Shown here piece after piece: positions 1-12,700 of a stretch of DNA of 64,000 nucleotides; position 1 is the first letter of the stretch; each line of letters begins with the position of its first letter. A model generated the notes under the pieces. It saw only the letters and a list, made by a program, of their open reading frames with translations, was not told the origin of the DNA and made no database searches. The position numbers and the translations under genes were made by a program. Source of the DNA: Sinonovacula constricta (lineage: Eukaryota; Mollusca; Bivalvia; Cardiida; Solecurtidae); contig CM017558.1 of assembly GCA_007844125.1 (NCBI GenBank), positions 53,855,408 to 53,919,407 on the forward strand, written 5' to 3'.

Positions 1-246
1 ACAAGACTTGGTACTGGAACGTGTTCTCTGTGTGGATTCACAGACATCAGAGATGTATACAGTGTCAGGGTGACTATATTGAAAAGTTGTAGTAAATCCT
101 ATGACATTTGCGCTTGTTGCGGTTGTGAGATGTCGACGCGACGTCGATTTCGACGTCGTTTATGTAACCCCGGGGTGCTCGGGGTCGAGTTTATTGTATT
201 TGCTATTTCTTATATAGATTTTATATTTGTTATGATATTGTTATGA
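1..246 (+). other. Open frame running in from the left edge, unknown
   Basis: Frame 1 is open from base 1 to a TGA at 244-246, giving about 81 residues with a Cys pair (CSLC) and a later Cys cluster (CACCGC), followed by an Arg-rich stretch and a hydrophobic tail. The part at 120-190 is richer in CpG than the surrounding intronic DNA. No start codon or splice site decides its extent. It could be the end of a mobile-element frame or chance. I do not recognise a family. No further kinase exon of the receptor gene is visible on the minus strand here. Confidence 0.15.
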
Positions 247-644
247 TTTTTTCAGATTTTGTTCAAGAGATATTGGGCTATATCATATTAAAATTTTACT
301 TAAAATGTCTGCGCTTGTTAGTTGTCAAGTTATAGCACCATTCTACGAACTTTCTGATCAACCCTCGTATAAATATTATTCGTGTTTGTGCGAATTATTT
401 CTTCAATTTTATGTTTATTTTTGGCAAGTCTGGTCTATTTAGGAACCATTACATATTAATCAAGTTTTTATAAGTAGGTTTCGTACTCAGACAAGCTTTT
501 ACAATCAGTTTTCTAGAATAAAACCAAATAGGAAGGAGAATAAAAAGAGCCCTGGCACAGAAAAAAAAGTGTGTCATGGTCTGTCTTAAACTACCTAAAG
601 CTTAAATCCAACATGAAAGTATTATGGAGCAGAAATGCCCTTAC
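247..644. other. Intron sequence, nothing recognised
   Basis: AT-rich sequence between the left-edge open frame and the kinase exon. I see no exon, repeat or RNA gene. It is the start of the intron that follows the glycine-loop exon. Confidence 0.5.
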
Positions 645-749
645 CTTTGACCATCTTGACTGCTACACTAAGCACATCTATGTAGTCCACAATACCAATA
701 GCCTCGGCTTTCACAACACGACCAAATGCACCCTGGCCAAGGATCATCC
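645..749 (-). CDS. VEGFR: VEGFR-like exon: kinase glycine loop and catalytic lysine
   Basis: The 105-bp exon starts after an acceptor (tttacag) and ends at a gtaagg donor. It encodes the beginning of the tyrosine kinase domain: the ATP-binding glycine loop LGQGAFGRVV, then KAEAIGI, then AVKMVKG, whose first Lys is the ATP-orienting lysine of the VAVK motif. The first two bases complete a Gly codon begun in the juxtamembrane exon, giving RLRLGMILGQGAFG, which is closely VEGFR-like. The exon ends one base into a codon. The remaining kinase exons (activation loop, kinase insert, C-lobe, tail) are outside the window. Confidence 0.92.
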
Positions 750-3700
750 CTGTAAACATAGCAACACTATATTTAGACATCTTAGTCTCAAAGACAGCCA
801 AAACAAGCAGTTTATGAATCATATAAGTAAATATCTTATTTTCATTAATACCTAAAGCAATCTACAACTGAAGCGAAGCAAAATTAAAAGTCCCATACAG
901 TATATGTTAAAGGATAAAGTAAAAACTCTAACAATGTTACAAATTGTTTTCTTACCAAGCCTTAGTCGCTCCTTGGGAAACTCCCATTTATAATCATAGG
1001 GTATGCAGGATGTTTGTTCATCCAGAGGTATGTCAGGGTTGTAGTCTCCCTTCGGTTGAATGAGATATTGCTCCAGTTCTTTGTGCTGGAATAATAAAGA
1101 AAAACAAGGTATAAAAACTTTAAAGGTCTGTAAAAGTGCATTTGCCTCCTCTCCAGGGTCCAGAATCATCAAAATACATTATAAATGGTCCAGGGGAAAA
1201 TGTCCTGTTAGGTATGGAGTCCTTTAGCAGGTGTTCCATGTTAAACATTTTAAAAATAACTGACTATATAAATTTCATAGCTAAGTTTGTTTTTCTTTCT
1301 AAATTTTGTGGCATGAGTAAATGTTAACAGGTCCAATGCCTTTCCATATTTTTTTTACAATAAATTATTTGTATACATCAGTCCAATAATGATTTCCTCA
1401 CCAGTTCTGCTGACTTGCGTCTGTAGATGCAGCAGATAATGCAGATAAGGAAGACAATTGCCAAGATAACCACGGAACAAACTATGATGATGAGGTTCAT
1501 GTTTCCTGCATACACAGGTGGTACATCTACAAAAAAACAATATTATTATTGATTAGTACTTAAGTGTTGTTTTTTAAATTCGTAAAATCTTTTGTATGTT
1601 CCTGTCATCTTACTTATGCTTTTTTATTATTAATAAATTATAAATTCTCTTCAGTTTTGTGATTTTAATAGTGTATTATGTTATCTAAGTAACTAATTGT
1701 TTCTTCCGATTTTTATAAAAACACATGTTGTTTCTGTTTCTTATCTACATGTATGTTCACTAGAAATCCCAATTTGGCTTTAATAACAAGAACAACACAA
1801 AACAGCCCTTTAGGTATTATTGAATGGTAATGATAATATTGACAGTACAGTTGATGCTAATGCTGAGATTACCTAAATTGATGAGGATAAAGATGAAGCT
1901 AAGGAGAATTTATAACAGACAGATGAGGTAGAGGTGGAGGAGAAAGAAAAGGAGGAAGAGAAGAACAAGGAGGACAAATAAGAGGATTGTACCATTAAGA
2001 AATGTGTAAGTGAAGTTGTAGGACTCCATGCCACCCCTGTTTCTACCAACACATGTGTAGACGCCAGTGAAGCTGTTGTCTGTAGCATTGATCATCAGTC
2101 TGCAATAAACCAAAAGATTGTTGAATTTTGTTTGTGTTTTAGAGGATGGGGTTATAACACCATATATCTTTCTTATGTTGTGCTATCATGGTGACACAAA
2201 GTTAGGAAAACAATATAAATTCATGTATCTATGTAGAACCATCCACAATACATGTTGACTGGTCGGCTTCTTAACAATGAAGTTTCCTTTGTTCTGTTTG
2301 TTCTTCCATTTACACTTCAGTTATCCAGGGACAGTGTCCTGCCTTTGCTGTGTCATAAAATACTGTGGACACCTGACATGATACCACATCGAGTCACATT
2401 ATCCTGACACCAATCAGACCAGTCATGAAACAATCCTTATATTTGCTTGAGGGTTACCACTACCATTTTAATAACTTGGTATGTCATGGTCTGTTTCTTT
2501 TTACTCAGGGTCTCCCAATTAAGCTACCAGGTACAACAAAACAGTATCAATGTTTTTTACTTGAGACTATGAGGTAAGGGGTTATAAGATTGATACTCTA
2601 ACAAGAAGCCCAATTGTTTCCATATTTAGGCACTAGTGTGCTCATTATACATTATTAGTACTAATCCAAGGATGGGATGGGATTTACCAGCATTTTTGCC
2701 GATACTGTGCAGCGACATTTCTATCATTATAGCACAGGGGCACTTATGAGGTGCCCTGGGACTGAACCTGGCTGGTCCATTTTACTGTCGACAACGAGTC
2801 AGGAGTAATGCTGTCCCCTCTGCCCCAAGCATTAGGAGGGAAGCCACTACTACCAACTTTAAGTTCTGGTTTGACCCAGCAGGGGTTTGAATCCACAACC
2901 TCCCAATCCGCAAGCCGATGCTCTACCATTTGAGCTATTGTGCCCAGTCGTACTAATCCAGATCAGCCAGCTTGGAGCAATCTTCTCAGTATATACCTTA
3001 TTTGCCATGTTACCTTTGCATAAAGTTAAAAGCAAACAACCAAGACTTTACAAAGGGCTGTTGTAGCAGAGAATGAGTTTACATGTCTGCCTTTGTTTAT
3101 ACCTGGTATTGTAGAAAGATGTGATGTTGTAGGCCTCTGAGCGGTTTAAGCTGCGGATTGGATCTCCATCCTTGTACCATTCAATGAAGGGTTTTGGCAG
3201 CCCATCAAATTCACACTCAAACAAGTGGGCTGTTTTCTCCATCTGCTGTTGCCCAGTGTACTTCTCGAGGATCCTTGGTGGAATTATGGCTGAAATGGTG
3301 AACGGTTGTTATAGAAGACATATATAAGGTAGTTTTTGCCTTCCATCTTATGAATAAACATTTTCCCATATCCAGTTTATGGTGATAAATATGCTTAAAA
3401 TATCCTTAATATTAAGCGTAAACATAACATCCCAATGCTAAATAAAATGTTCTTATAAAAGAATAATATAAATGACAACTTATATGAAGTAAACAAAAAT
3501 TAAAAAAAGAGAAATAAGCAGTTACCAATAGCTTGCATTTATTCTTTAAATAACAATTACATGAAAAAGAAAACCAAAATAAAACAACATCAATACCTAC
3601 CCCTGACATCTAGGCTGATGTTTCCTACCACGCCTATGTTCTTGCCATCGAGGTCAAATGCCACACATGTTATAGGCTGTTTATCATACTTTGTGACTGG

Positions 3701-6700
3701 CTCAATGGTGATGGCATATAAGATGGTGCTATCTTGTCTGCAGATGTACAAAAATAATTAAGTATTTGGAAGTTAAATGTTATGCCAGGTTATTTTTGCT
3801 GGAATTAAATTCAAAATACAAAGAAATAAGTATAAGTGTACCTGATAATGAATCATTCATTATGACTCATCATAAACTCTTAGTTCAGTACTAATCAGGT
3901 AAAAAACAGTTCAAATGTTGTGTAGATAAGGATATGACAAAATGTACATAATTTGTGTAGGAAATGTATTGGATACAACAAAAGATAACATAAAGACTTA
4001 TTGTAATTATATAAGATATGTCAAAACTTAAAAGGCTACTTTTCTGGGAAAATTGTACATACTCTGTATAGGTAACAATGGACCTTTCAGGGTCCCATCC
4101 TGAGTGGGAAGCATTTTCGTGCAATGTTCCATTGTTGACTTGAAGTTTCAAGTATTTCCACAGACTGGCCTTGAAGTACAGTTCCACACGGTCACCAATC
4201 ACAGGTTGTTTCTCGTTAGTCCAGTATTTAAATCCATGTTCCACATCTACCAGAAAAGATGTAAGAATATATAATAAGTTGAATGACAGGAATATTCCAC
4301 CAAGGTTGTAGAAACTAATGCTGTGATGAGGCTTGCTGGGCCATTGCATGCTTTTCTGATCTCAATGAAGAAATAATTCTAAGCCTACATGCATTGTGAT
4401 GTGATGGATTTCTTATCTCCTATACACAATAATTATTATTACAATTTGTCTCAATTTTGTGTTATTGGCAAAAAATATCTTTGCTTGGCAGAAATTCTTA
4501 TTTAAAATAAGTGAAAATATGAGAAATTGGAGCAAGGATGGACACAAATAAGATACACATAGAGTTTTATGTACAAGGTGTATTTCTTTTGTTTTTGAAG
4601 TACATTTCAGCAAAGAATAGTTGAAAGAATGCTCCAGACAAATGTAAAGGTAGAACCACTGACGCACAGCAGAAAAGCTGGACGTAGATCTCATTTTGGT
4701 TTAAAATACCTCAAGAAAGGATCATAACTCTGATCATATAATGTATGTTGTAAACCAATAACTTGTCTTGTATTTTGATAAAATATACTAAAAAAAACTC
4801 TTCCAGACAAAAGTGGCTGAACTGTTATTAAATTCTCCGCTACCTATTTTTACTTACCTGTAGCAATGTACTGAAGCAGCTTAGATGTGTAATCGACTTT
4901 ATTTCTTGCCACACATCTAAAATAACCCGGCTGCTCTTCTTTCACTGTCAGTCGACTGATATTCGTTTTACCATCTGGTGCCATGAAATGTGCCAACTTT
5001 GGAAAGACAACAGGTGCTGTGTCGGTCTGGTTCACAAATTGCCATGTGTCGTCGATTAGAGAGCAGTTGCCTGACTCAGGGGCTCAAACATGGCTGCCAG
5101 TACCACTCAATTGAGTATGGTGGAGGGACACTTCGCACATGGCACTCAAGCTCATGTTTCAAATTGAGAAGGAAGAAATTGTCTGAATTCTTCGTGGTTA
5201 AGTTCATGGTAGGGGCATCTGAAAGATACAATTATGCAGTATATGTAATGGGTGTTTTGAATGTGAAAGGAAGGGAATCGTGCGATAACATTATACAGTG
5301 TATATGTACAGCAAAATTATTTGACTTAAATAAAAGGTATATCAATTTATATATTCATTCATGTTCAACATGTATTTTTTATCTTCTACAACAATGGAAC
5401 AAAAATTTTTTTCCATGCATTAAAGGTAGTATTCAACCATTTGCTTATATTATATCAGATACAGAAATTGTGCAAATATTCTCTAACTTAAAATTAAGTG
5501 GCAGAAAATGTTGTCTGTCAAATGCACCAGAGATCTGTGTGTGTGCAGTAGAGGTTGCCATAGAAGTGTTAAAAGGATATAAATGAATGTGTAATGTTTA
5601 AATAAGCAAATAAAAAAGAATAAATTTAAAAATCTTATGTTACACCAGTATCATTTAGAGTTTATAACTAAATCAACAGCATAATTTTTTCACTATGAAG
5701 TCTAAAGCCTTAATTCTTATAATGGAAAGTATATAGCATTTTATCAGCTAATATTTCGTGTTTACTTTAACCTATAAACTTTATGTTTTTGCATAAATTC
5801 TAGATAATTAACTGTATCAGAAACTTTCTGCAATTTTTGTCATAGAGCCATAAAACATCACTACCGGGATGTTATTGCCACAGATATGTCTTGGTGTCAT
5901 TGTAAGCAATCTCCACAGATATGTCTTGGTGTCATTGTACACAATCTCCACAGATATGTCTTGGTGTCATTGTACACAATCTCCACAGATATGTCTTGGT
6001 GTCATTGTAAGCAATCTCCACAGATATGTCTTGGTGTCATTGTACACAATCTCCACAGATATGTCTTGGTGTCATTGTACACAATCTCCACAGATATGTC
6101 TTGGTGTCATTGTAAGCAATCTCCACAGATATGTCTTGGTGTCATTGTAAGCAATCTCCACAGATATGTCTTGGTGTCATTGTACACAATCTCCACAGAT
6201 ATGTCTTGGTGTCATTGTAAGCAATCTCCACAGATATGCTTGGTGTCATTGTACACAATCTCCACAGATATGTCTTGGTGTCATTGTAAGCAATCTCCAC
6301 AGATATGTCTTGGTGTCATTGTAAGCAATCTCCACAGATATGTCTTGGTGTCATTGTACGCAATCTCCACAGATATGTCTTGGTGTCATTATAAGCTATC
6401 TCCACAGATATGTCTTGGTGTCATTGTACACAATCTCCACAGATATGTCTTGGTGTCATTGTACACAATCTCCACAGATATGTCTTGGTGTCATTGTAAG
6501 CAATCTCCACAGATATGTCTTGGTGTCATTATAAGCAATCTCCACAGATATGTCTTGGTGTCATTGTAAGCAATCTCCACAGATATGTCTTGGTGTCATT
6601 GTACGCAATCTCCACAGATATGTCTTGGTGTCATTATAAGCTATCTCCACAGATATGTCTTGGTGTCATTGTACACAATCTCCACAGATATGTCTTGGTG

Positions 6701-9700
6701 TCATTGTACACAATCTCCACAGATATGTCTTGGTGTCATTGTAAGCAATCTGCACAGATATGTCTTGGTGTCATTATAAGCAATCTCCACAGATATGTCT
6801 TGGTGTCATTGTAAGCAATCTCCACAGATATGTCTTGGTGTCATTGTACACAATCTCCACAGATATGTCTTGGTGTCATTGTAAGCAATCTCCACAGATA
6901 TGCTTAGTGTCATTGTACACAATCTCCACAGATATGTCTTGGTGTCATTGTACACAATCTTCACAGATATGTCTTGGTGTCATTATAAGCTATCTCCACA
7001 GATATGTCTTGGTGTCATTGTAAGCAATCTGCACAGATATGTCTTGGTGTCATTGTACGCAATCTTCACAGATATGTCTTGGTGTCATTGTAAGCAATCT
7101 CCACAGATATGTCTTGGTGTCATTGTAAGCAATCTCCACAGATATGTCTTGGTGTCATTGTAAGCAATCTCCACAGATATGTCTTGGTGTCATTGTACGC
7201 AATCTCCACAGATATGTCTTGGTGTCATTGTAAGCAATCTCCACAGATATGTCTTGGTGTCATTGTATGCAATCTCCACAGATATGTCTTGGTGTCATTG
7301 TACGCAATCTCCACAGATATGTCTTGGTGTCATTGTAAGCAATCTGCACAGATATGTCTTGGTGTCATTGTAAGCAATCTCCACAGATATGTCTTAGTGT
7401 CATTGTACACAATCTGCACAGATATGTCTTGGTGTCATTGTACACAATCTGCACAGATATGTCTTGGTGTCATTGTACACAATCTGCACAGATATGTCTT
7501 GGTGTCATTGTACACAATCTCCACAGATATGTCTTGGTGTCATTGTACACAATCTCACAGATATGTCTTGGTGTCATTGTACACAATCTCCACAGATATG
7601 TCTTGGTGTCATTGTACAATCTCCACAGATATGTCTTGGTGTCATTGTAAGCAATCTCCACAGATATGTTTTGGTGTCATTGTAAGCAATCTCCACAGAT
7701 ATGTCTTGGTGTCATTGTACACAATCTCCACAGATATGTCTTGGTGTCATTGTACGCAATCTCACAGATATGTCTTGGTGTCATTGTAAGCAATCTCACA
7801 GATATGTCTTGGTGTCATTGTAACAATCTCCACAGATATGTCTTGGTGTCATTGTAAGCAATCTCCACAGATATGTCTTGGTGTCATTGTAAGCAATCTC
7901 CACAGATATGTCTTGGTGTCATTGTAACAATCTCACAGATATGTCTTGGTGTCATTGTACACAATCTCCACAGATATGTCTTGGTGTCATTGTAAGCAAT
8001 CTCACAGATATGTCTTGGTGTCATTGTACACAATCTCCACAGATATGTCTTGGTGTCATTGTACACAATCTCCACAGTTATGTCTTGGTGTCATTGTAAG
8101 CAATCTCCACAGATATGTCTTGGTGTCATTATAAGCAATCTCCACAGATATGTCTTGGTGTCATTGTAAGCAATCTCCACAGATATGTCTTGGTGTCATT
8201 GTACGCAATCTCCACAGATATGTCTTGGTGTCATTATAAGCTATCTCCACAGATATGTCTTGGTGTCATTGTACACAATCTCCACAGATATGTCTTGGTG
8301 TCATTGTACACAATCTCCACAGATATGTCTTGGTGTCATTGTAAGCAATCTGCACAGATATGTCTTGGTGTCATTATAAGCAATCTCCACAGATATGTCT
8401 TGGTGTCATTGTAAGCAATCTCCACAGATATGTCTTGGTGTCATTGTACACAATCTCCACAGATATGTCTTGGTGTCATTGTAAGCAATCTCCACAGATA
8501 TGCTTGGTGTCATTGTACACAATCTCCACAGATATGTCTTGGTGTCATTGTACACAATCTTCACAGATATGTCTTGGTGTCATTATAAGCTATCTCCACA
8601 GATATGTCTTGGTGTCATTGTAAGCAATCTTCACAGATATGTCTTGGTGTCATTGTAAGCAATCTCCACAGATATGTCTTGGTGTCATTGTAAGCAATCT
8701 CCACAGATATGTCTTGGTGTCATTGTAAGCAATCTCCACAGATATGTCTTGGTGTCATTATAAGCAATCTCCACAGATATGCCTTGGTGTCATTGTAAGC
8801 AATCTCCACAGATATGTCTTGGTGTCATTGTACGCAATCTCCACAGATATGTCTTGGTGTCATTGTACGCAATCTCCACAGATATGTCTTGGTGTCATTG
8901 TAAGCAATCTGCACAGATATGTCTTGGTGTCATTGTACGCAATCTCCACAGATATGTATTGGTGTCATTGTACACAATCTCCACAGATATGTCTTGGTGT
9001 CATTGTACACAATCTCCACAGATATGTCTTGGTGTCATTGTAAGCAATCTCCACAGATATGTCTTGGTGTCATTGTAAGCAATCTCCACAGATATGTCTT
9101 GGTGTCATTGTAAGCAATCTCCACAGATATGTCTTGGTGTCATTGTACGCAATCTTCACAGATATGTCTTGGTGTCATTGTACGCAATCTTCACAGATAT
9201 GTCTTGGTGTCATTGTAAGCAATCTTCACAGATATGTCTTGGTGTCATTGTAAGCAATCTGCACAGATATGTCTTGGTGTCATTGTAAGCAATCTGCACA
9301 GATATGTCTTGGTGTCATTGTACGCAATCTTCACAGATATGTCTTGGTGTCATTGTACACAATCTGCACAGATATGTCTTGGTGTCATTGTACACAATCT
9401 TTACAGATATGTCTTGGTGTCATTGTAAGCAATCTTCACAGATATGTCTTGGTGTCATTGTAAGCAATCTGCACAGATATGTCTTGGTGTCATTGTACAC
9501 AATCTCCACAGACATGTCCTGTTGTTATTGTAAGCAATCTCCACAGATATGTCTTGGTGTCATTGTACACAATCTCCACAGATATGTCTTGGTGTCATTG
9601 TACACAATCTCCACAGATATGTCTTGGTGTCATTGTAAGCAATCTCCACAGATATGTCTTGGTGTCATTGTAAGCAATCTCCACAGATATGTCTTGGTGT

Positions 9701-12700
9701 CATTGTACAGCAATCTGCACAGATATGTCTTGGTGTCATTGTACACAATCTGCACAGATATGTCTTGGTGTCATTGTACACAATCTGCACAGATATGTCT
9801 TGGTGTCATTGTACACAATCTGCACAGATATGTCTTGGTGTCATTGTACACAATCTGCACAGATATGTCTTGGTGTTATTGTAAGCAATCTCCACAGATA
9901 TGTCTTGGTGTCATTGTAAGCAATCTCCACAGATATGTCTTGGTGTCACTGTAAGCAATCTCCACAGATATGTCTTGGTGTCATTGTACGCAATCTCCAC
10001 AGATATGTCTTGGTGTCATTGTACACAATCAGCACAGATATGTCTTGGTGTCATTGTACACAATCTGCACAGATATGTCTTGGTGTCATTGTAAGCAATC
10101 TCCACAGATATGTCTTGGTGTCATTGTACACAATCTTCACAGATATGTCTTGGTGTCATTGTACACAATCTCCACAGATATGTCTTGGTGTCATTGTAAG
10201 CAATCTCCACAGATATGTCTTGGTGTCATTGTAAGCAATCTCCACAGATATGTCTTGGTGTCATTGTAAGCAATCTCCACAGATATGTCTTGGTGTCATT
10301 GTACACAATCTTCACAGATATGTCTTGGTGTCATTGTACACAATCTCCACAGATATGTCTTGGTGTCATTGTAACAATCTTCACAGATATGTCTTGGTGT
10401 CATTGTAAGCAATCTTCACAGATATGTCTTGGTGTCATTGTAAGCAATCTCACAGATATGTCTTGGTGTCATTGTAAGCAATCTTCACAGATATGTCTTG
10501 GTGTCATTGAAGTACAATCTCACAGATATGTCTTGGTGTCATTGTACACAATCTCCACAGATATGTCTTGGTGTCATTGTACAATCTCCACAGATATGTC
10601 TTGGTGTCATTGTAACAATCTCCACAGATATGTCTTGGTGTCATTGTACACAATCTCCACAGATATGTCTTGGTGTCATTGTAAGCAATCTCCACAGATA
10701 TGTCTTGGTGTCATTGTACACAATCTGCACAGATATGTCTTGGTGTCATTGTACACAATCTGCACAGATATGTCTTGGTGTCATTGTACACAATCTGCAC
10801 AGATATGTCTTGGTGTCATTGTACACAATCTGCACAGATATGTCTTGGTGTCATTGTACACAATCTCCACAGATATGTCTTGGTGTCATTGTACACAATC
10901 TCCACAGATATGTCTTGGTGTCATTGTAAGCAATCTCCACAGATATGTCTTGGTGTCATTGTACACAATCTCCACAGATATGTCTTGGTGTCATTGTACA
11001 CAATCTCCACAGATATGTCTTGGTGTCATTGTAAGCAATCTCCACAGATATGTCTTGGTGTCATTGTACGCAATCTCCACAGATATGTCTTGGTGTCATT
11101 GTACGCAATCTCCACAGATATGTCTTGGTGTCATTGTACACAATCTCCACAGATATGTCTTGGTGTCATTGTACACAATCTGCACAGATATGTCTTGGTG
11201 TCATTGTACACAATCTGCACAGATATGTCTTGGTGTCATTGTACACAATCTCCACAGATATGTCTTGGTGTCATTGTAAGCAATCTCCACAGATATGTCT
11301 TGGTGTCATTGTAAGCAATCTCCACAGATATGTCTTGGTGTCATTGTAAGCAATCTCCACAGATATGTCTTGGTGTCATTGTACACAATCTTCACAGATA
11401 TGTCTTGGTGTCATTGTACACAATCTTCACAGATATGTCTTGGTGTCATTGTACGCAATCTCCACAGATATGTCTTGGTGTCATTGTACGCAATCTCCAC
11501 AGATATGTCTTGGTGTCATTGTACACAATCTGCACAGATATGTCTTGGTGTCATTGTACACAATCTGCACAGATATGTCTTGGTGTCATTGTACACAATC
11601 TGCACAGATATGTCTTGGTGTCATTGTACACAATCTTCACAGATATGTCTTGGTGTCATTGTACACAATCTTCACAGATATGTCTTGGTGTCATTGTACA
11701 CAATCTCCACAGATATGTCTTGGTGTCATTGTACACAATCTCCACAGATATGTCTTGGTGTCATTGTAAGCAATCTCCACAGATATGTCTTGGTGTCATT
11801 GTACACAATCTCTGCAGATATGTCTTGGTGTCATTATAAGCAATCTCCACAGATATGTCTTGGTGTCATTGTACACAATCTCCACAGATATGTCTTGGTG
11901 TCATTGTACACAATCTCCACAGATATGTCTTGGTGTCATTGTAAGCAATCTCCACAGATATGCTTGGTGTCATTGTACACAATCTCCACAGATATGTCTT
12001 GGTGTCATTGTACACAATCTCCACAGACATGTCCTGTTGTTATTGTAAGCAATCTCCACAGATATGTCTTGGTGTCATTGTACACAATCTCCACAGATAT
12101 GTCTTGGTGTCATTGTAAGCAATCCCCACAGATATGTCTTGGTGTCATTGTACACAATCTCTGCAGATATGTCTTGGCAGAGAAATTATATTTTGTATTT
12201 ATTATTGTTATTTGTAGCAAGATTATTTTAAATATCTGACAAGGAAAACTTATAAAAACAATAATGCAATTCATAAAGGCTTGCATACATATGGACTATT
12301 ATATGAGTTGTTAAGTTGAAACCTATATCATTTACAGTTGGTTTGTTAAGCTAGTTTGACTAACTTTAATTATTCTCTCTAGACTGCCCACTTCCTGGGT
12401 TGAACCAGTACTCAGGCATTGATATCTGGAGCAATAAGCAGCTTTTATATCTGTTACACATTTTATGCTCCCCAATTTTCATATGTGTTGCCAAGCAAAA
12501 CATACAAGGGAGATGATTTTGTGTTTCTGTTGGGATTGTTATCAATGCAATCCTAACATAGTTCTAAATAAAGTAAAAGTTTAAATTAAGTGGTATTTAG
12601 ATCCTTTATAACTTTTATGATATCTTGGAATGAAACATGAGAGGCCTGATTTCTTGCAACACAATGACAGGTATTATTAAATCTTAGCCTGCTAAACAGA

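Noticed and set aside
1..570. Next kinase exon of the receptor
   Set aside because: I searched the minus strand for a SELK...HxNVVNLLG-like stretch and saw none; it must lie beyond the left edge.
1873..2113. Minus-strand frames continuing past the Ig7 exon into a Ser/Phe-rich stretch
   Set aside because: Sequence beyond 1993 is intron: a purine-rich plus-strand tract gives a Ser/Phe/Leu-rich minus translation. The exon ends at the gtaca donor, which joins in phase to the transmembrane exon.
4990..5586. 198-residue plus-strand open frame
   Set aside because: It lies antisense to the Ig5 exon and runs on into AT-rich intron; no domain is recognised, while the minus strand fits VEGFR Ig5 with splice sites.
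5879..12177. CRISPR-like array (regular 35-bp repeats)
   Set aside because: There are no unique spacers: the repeats abut directly and variants are point changes. The locus is a eukaryotic intron.
5886..12239. Many long plus-strand open frames (up to 354 residues) with SWCHCxQSPQICLGVIV-like repeats
   Set aside because: All are frames of the 35-bp satellite, which lacks stops in all three plus frames. The same peptides appear in each frame with a 35-residue period, and there is no promoter, splice or domain evidence.
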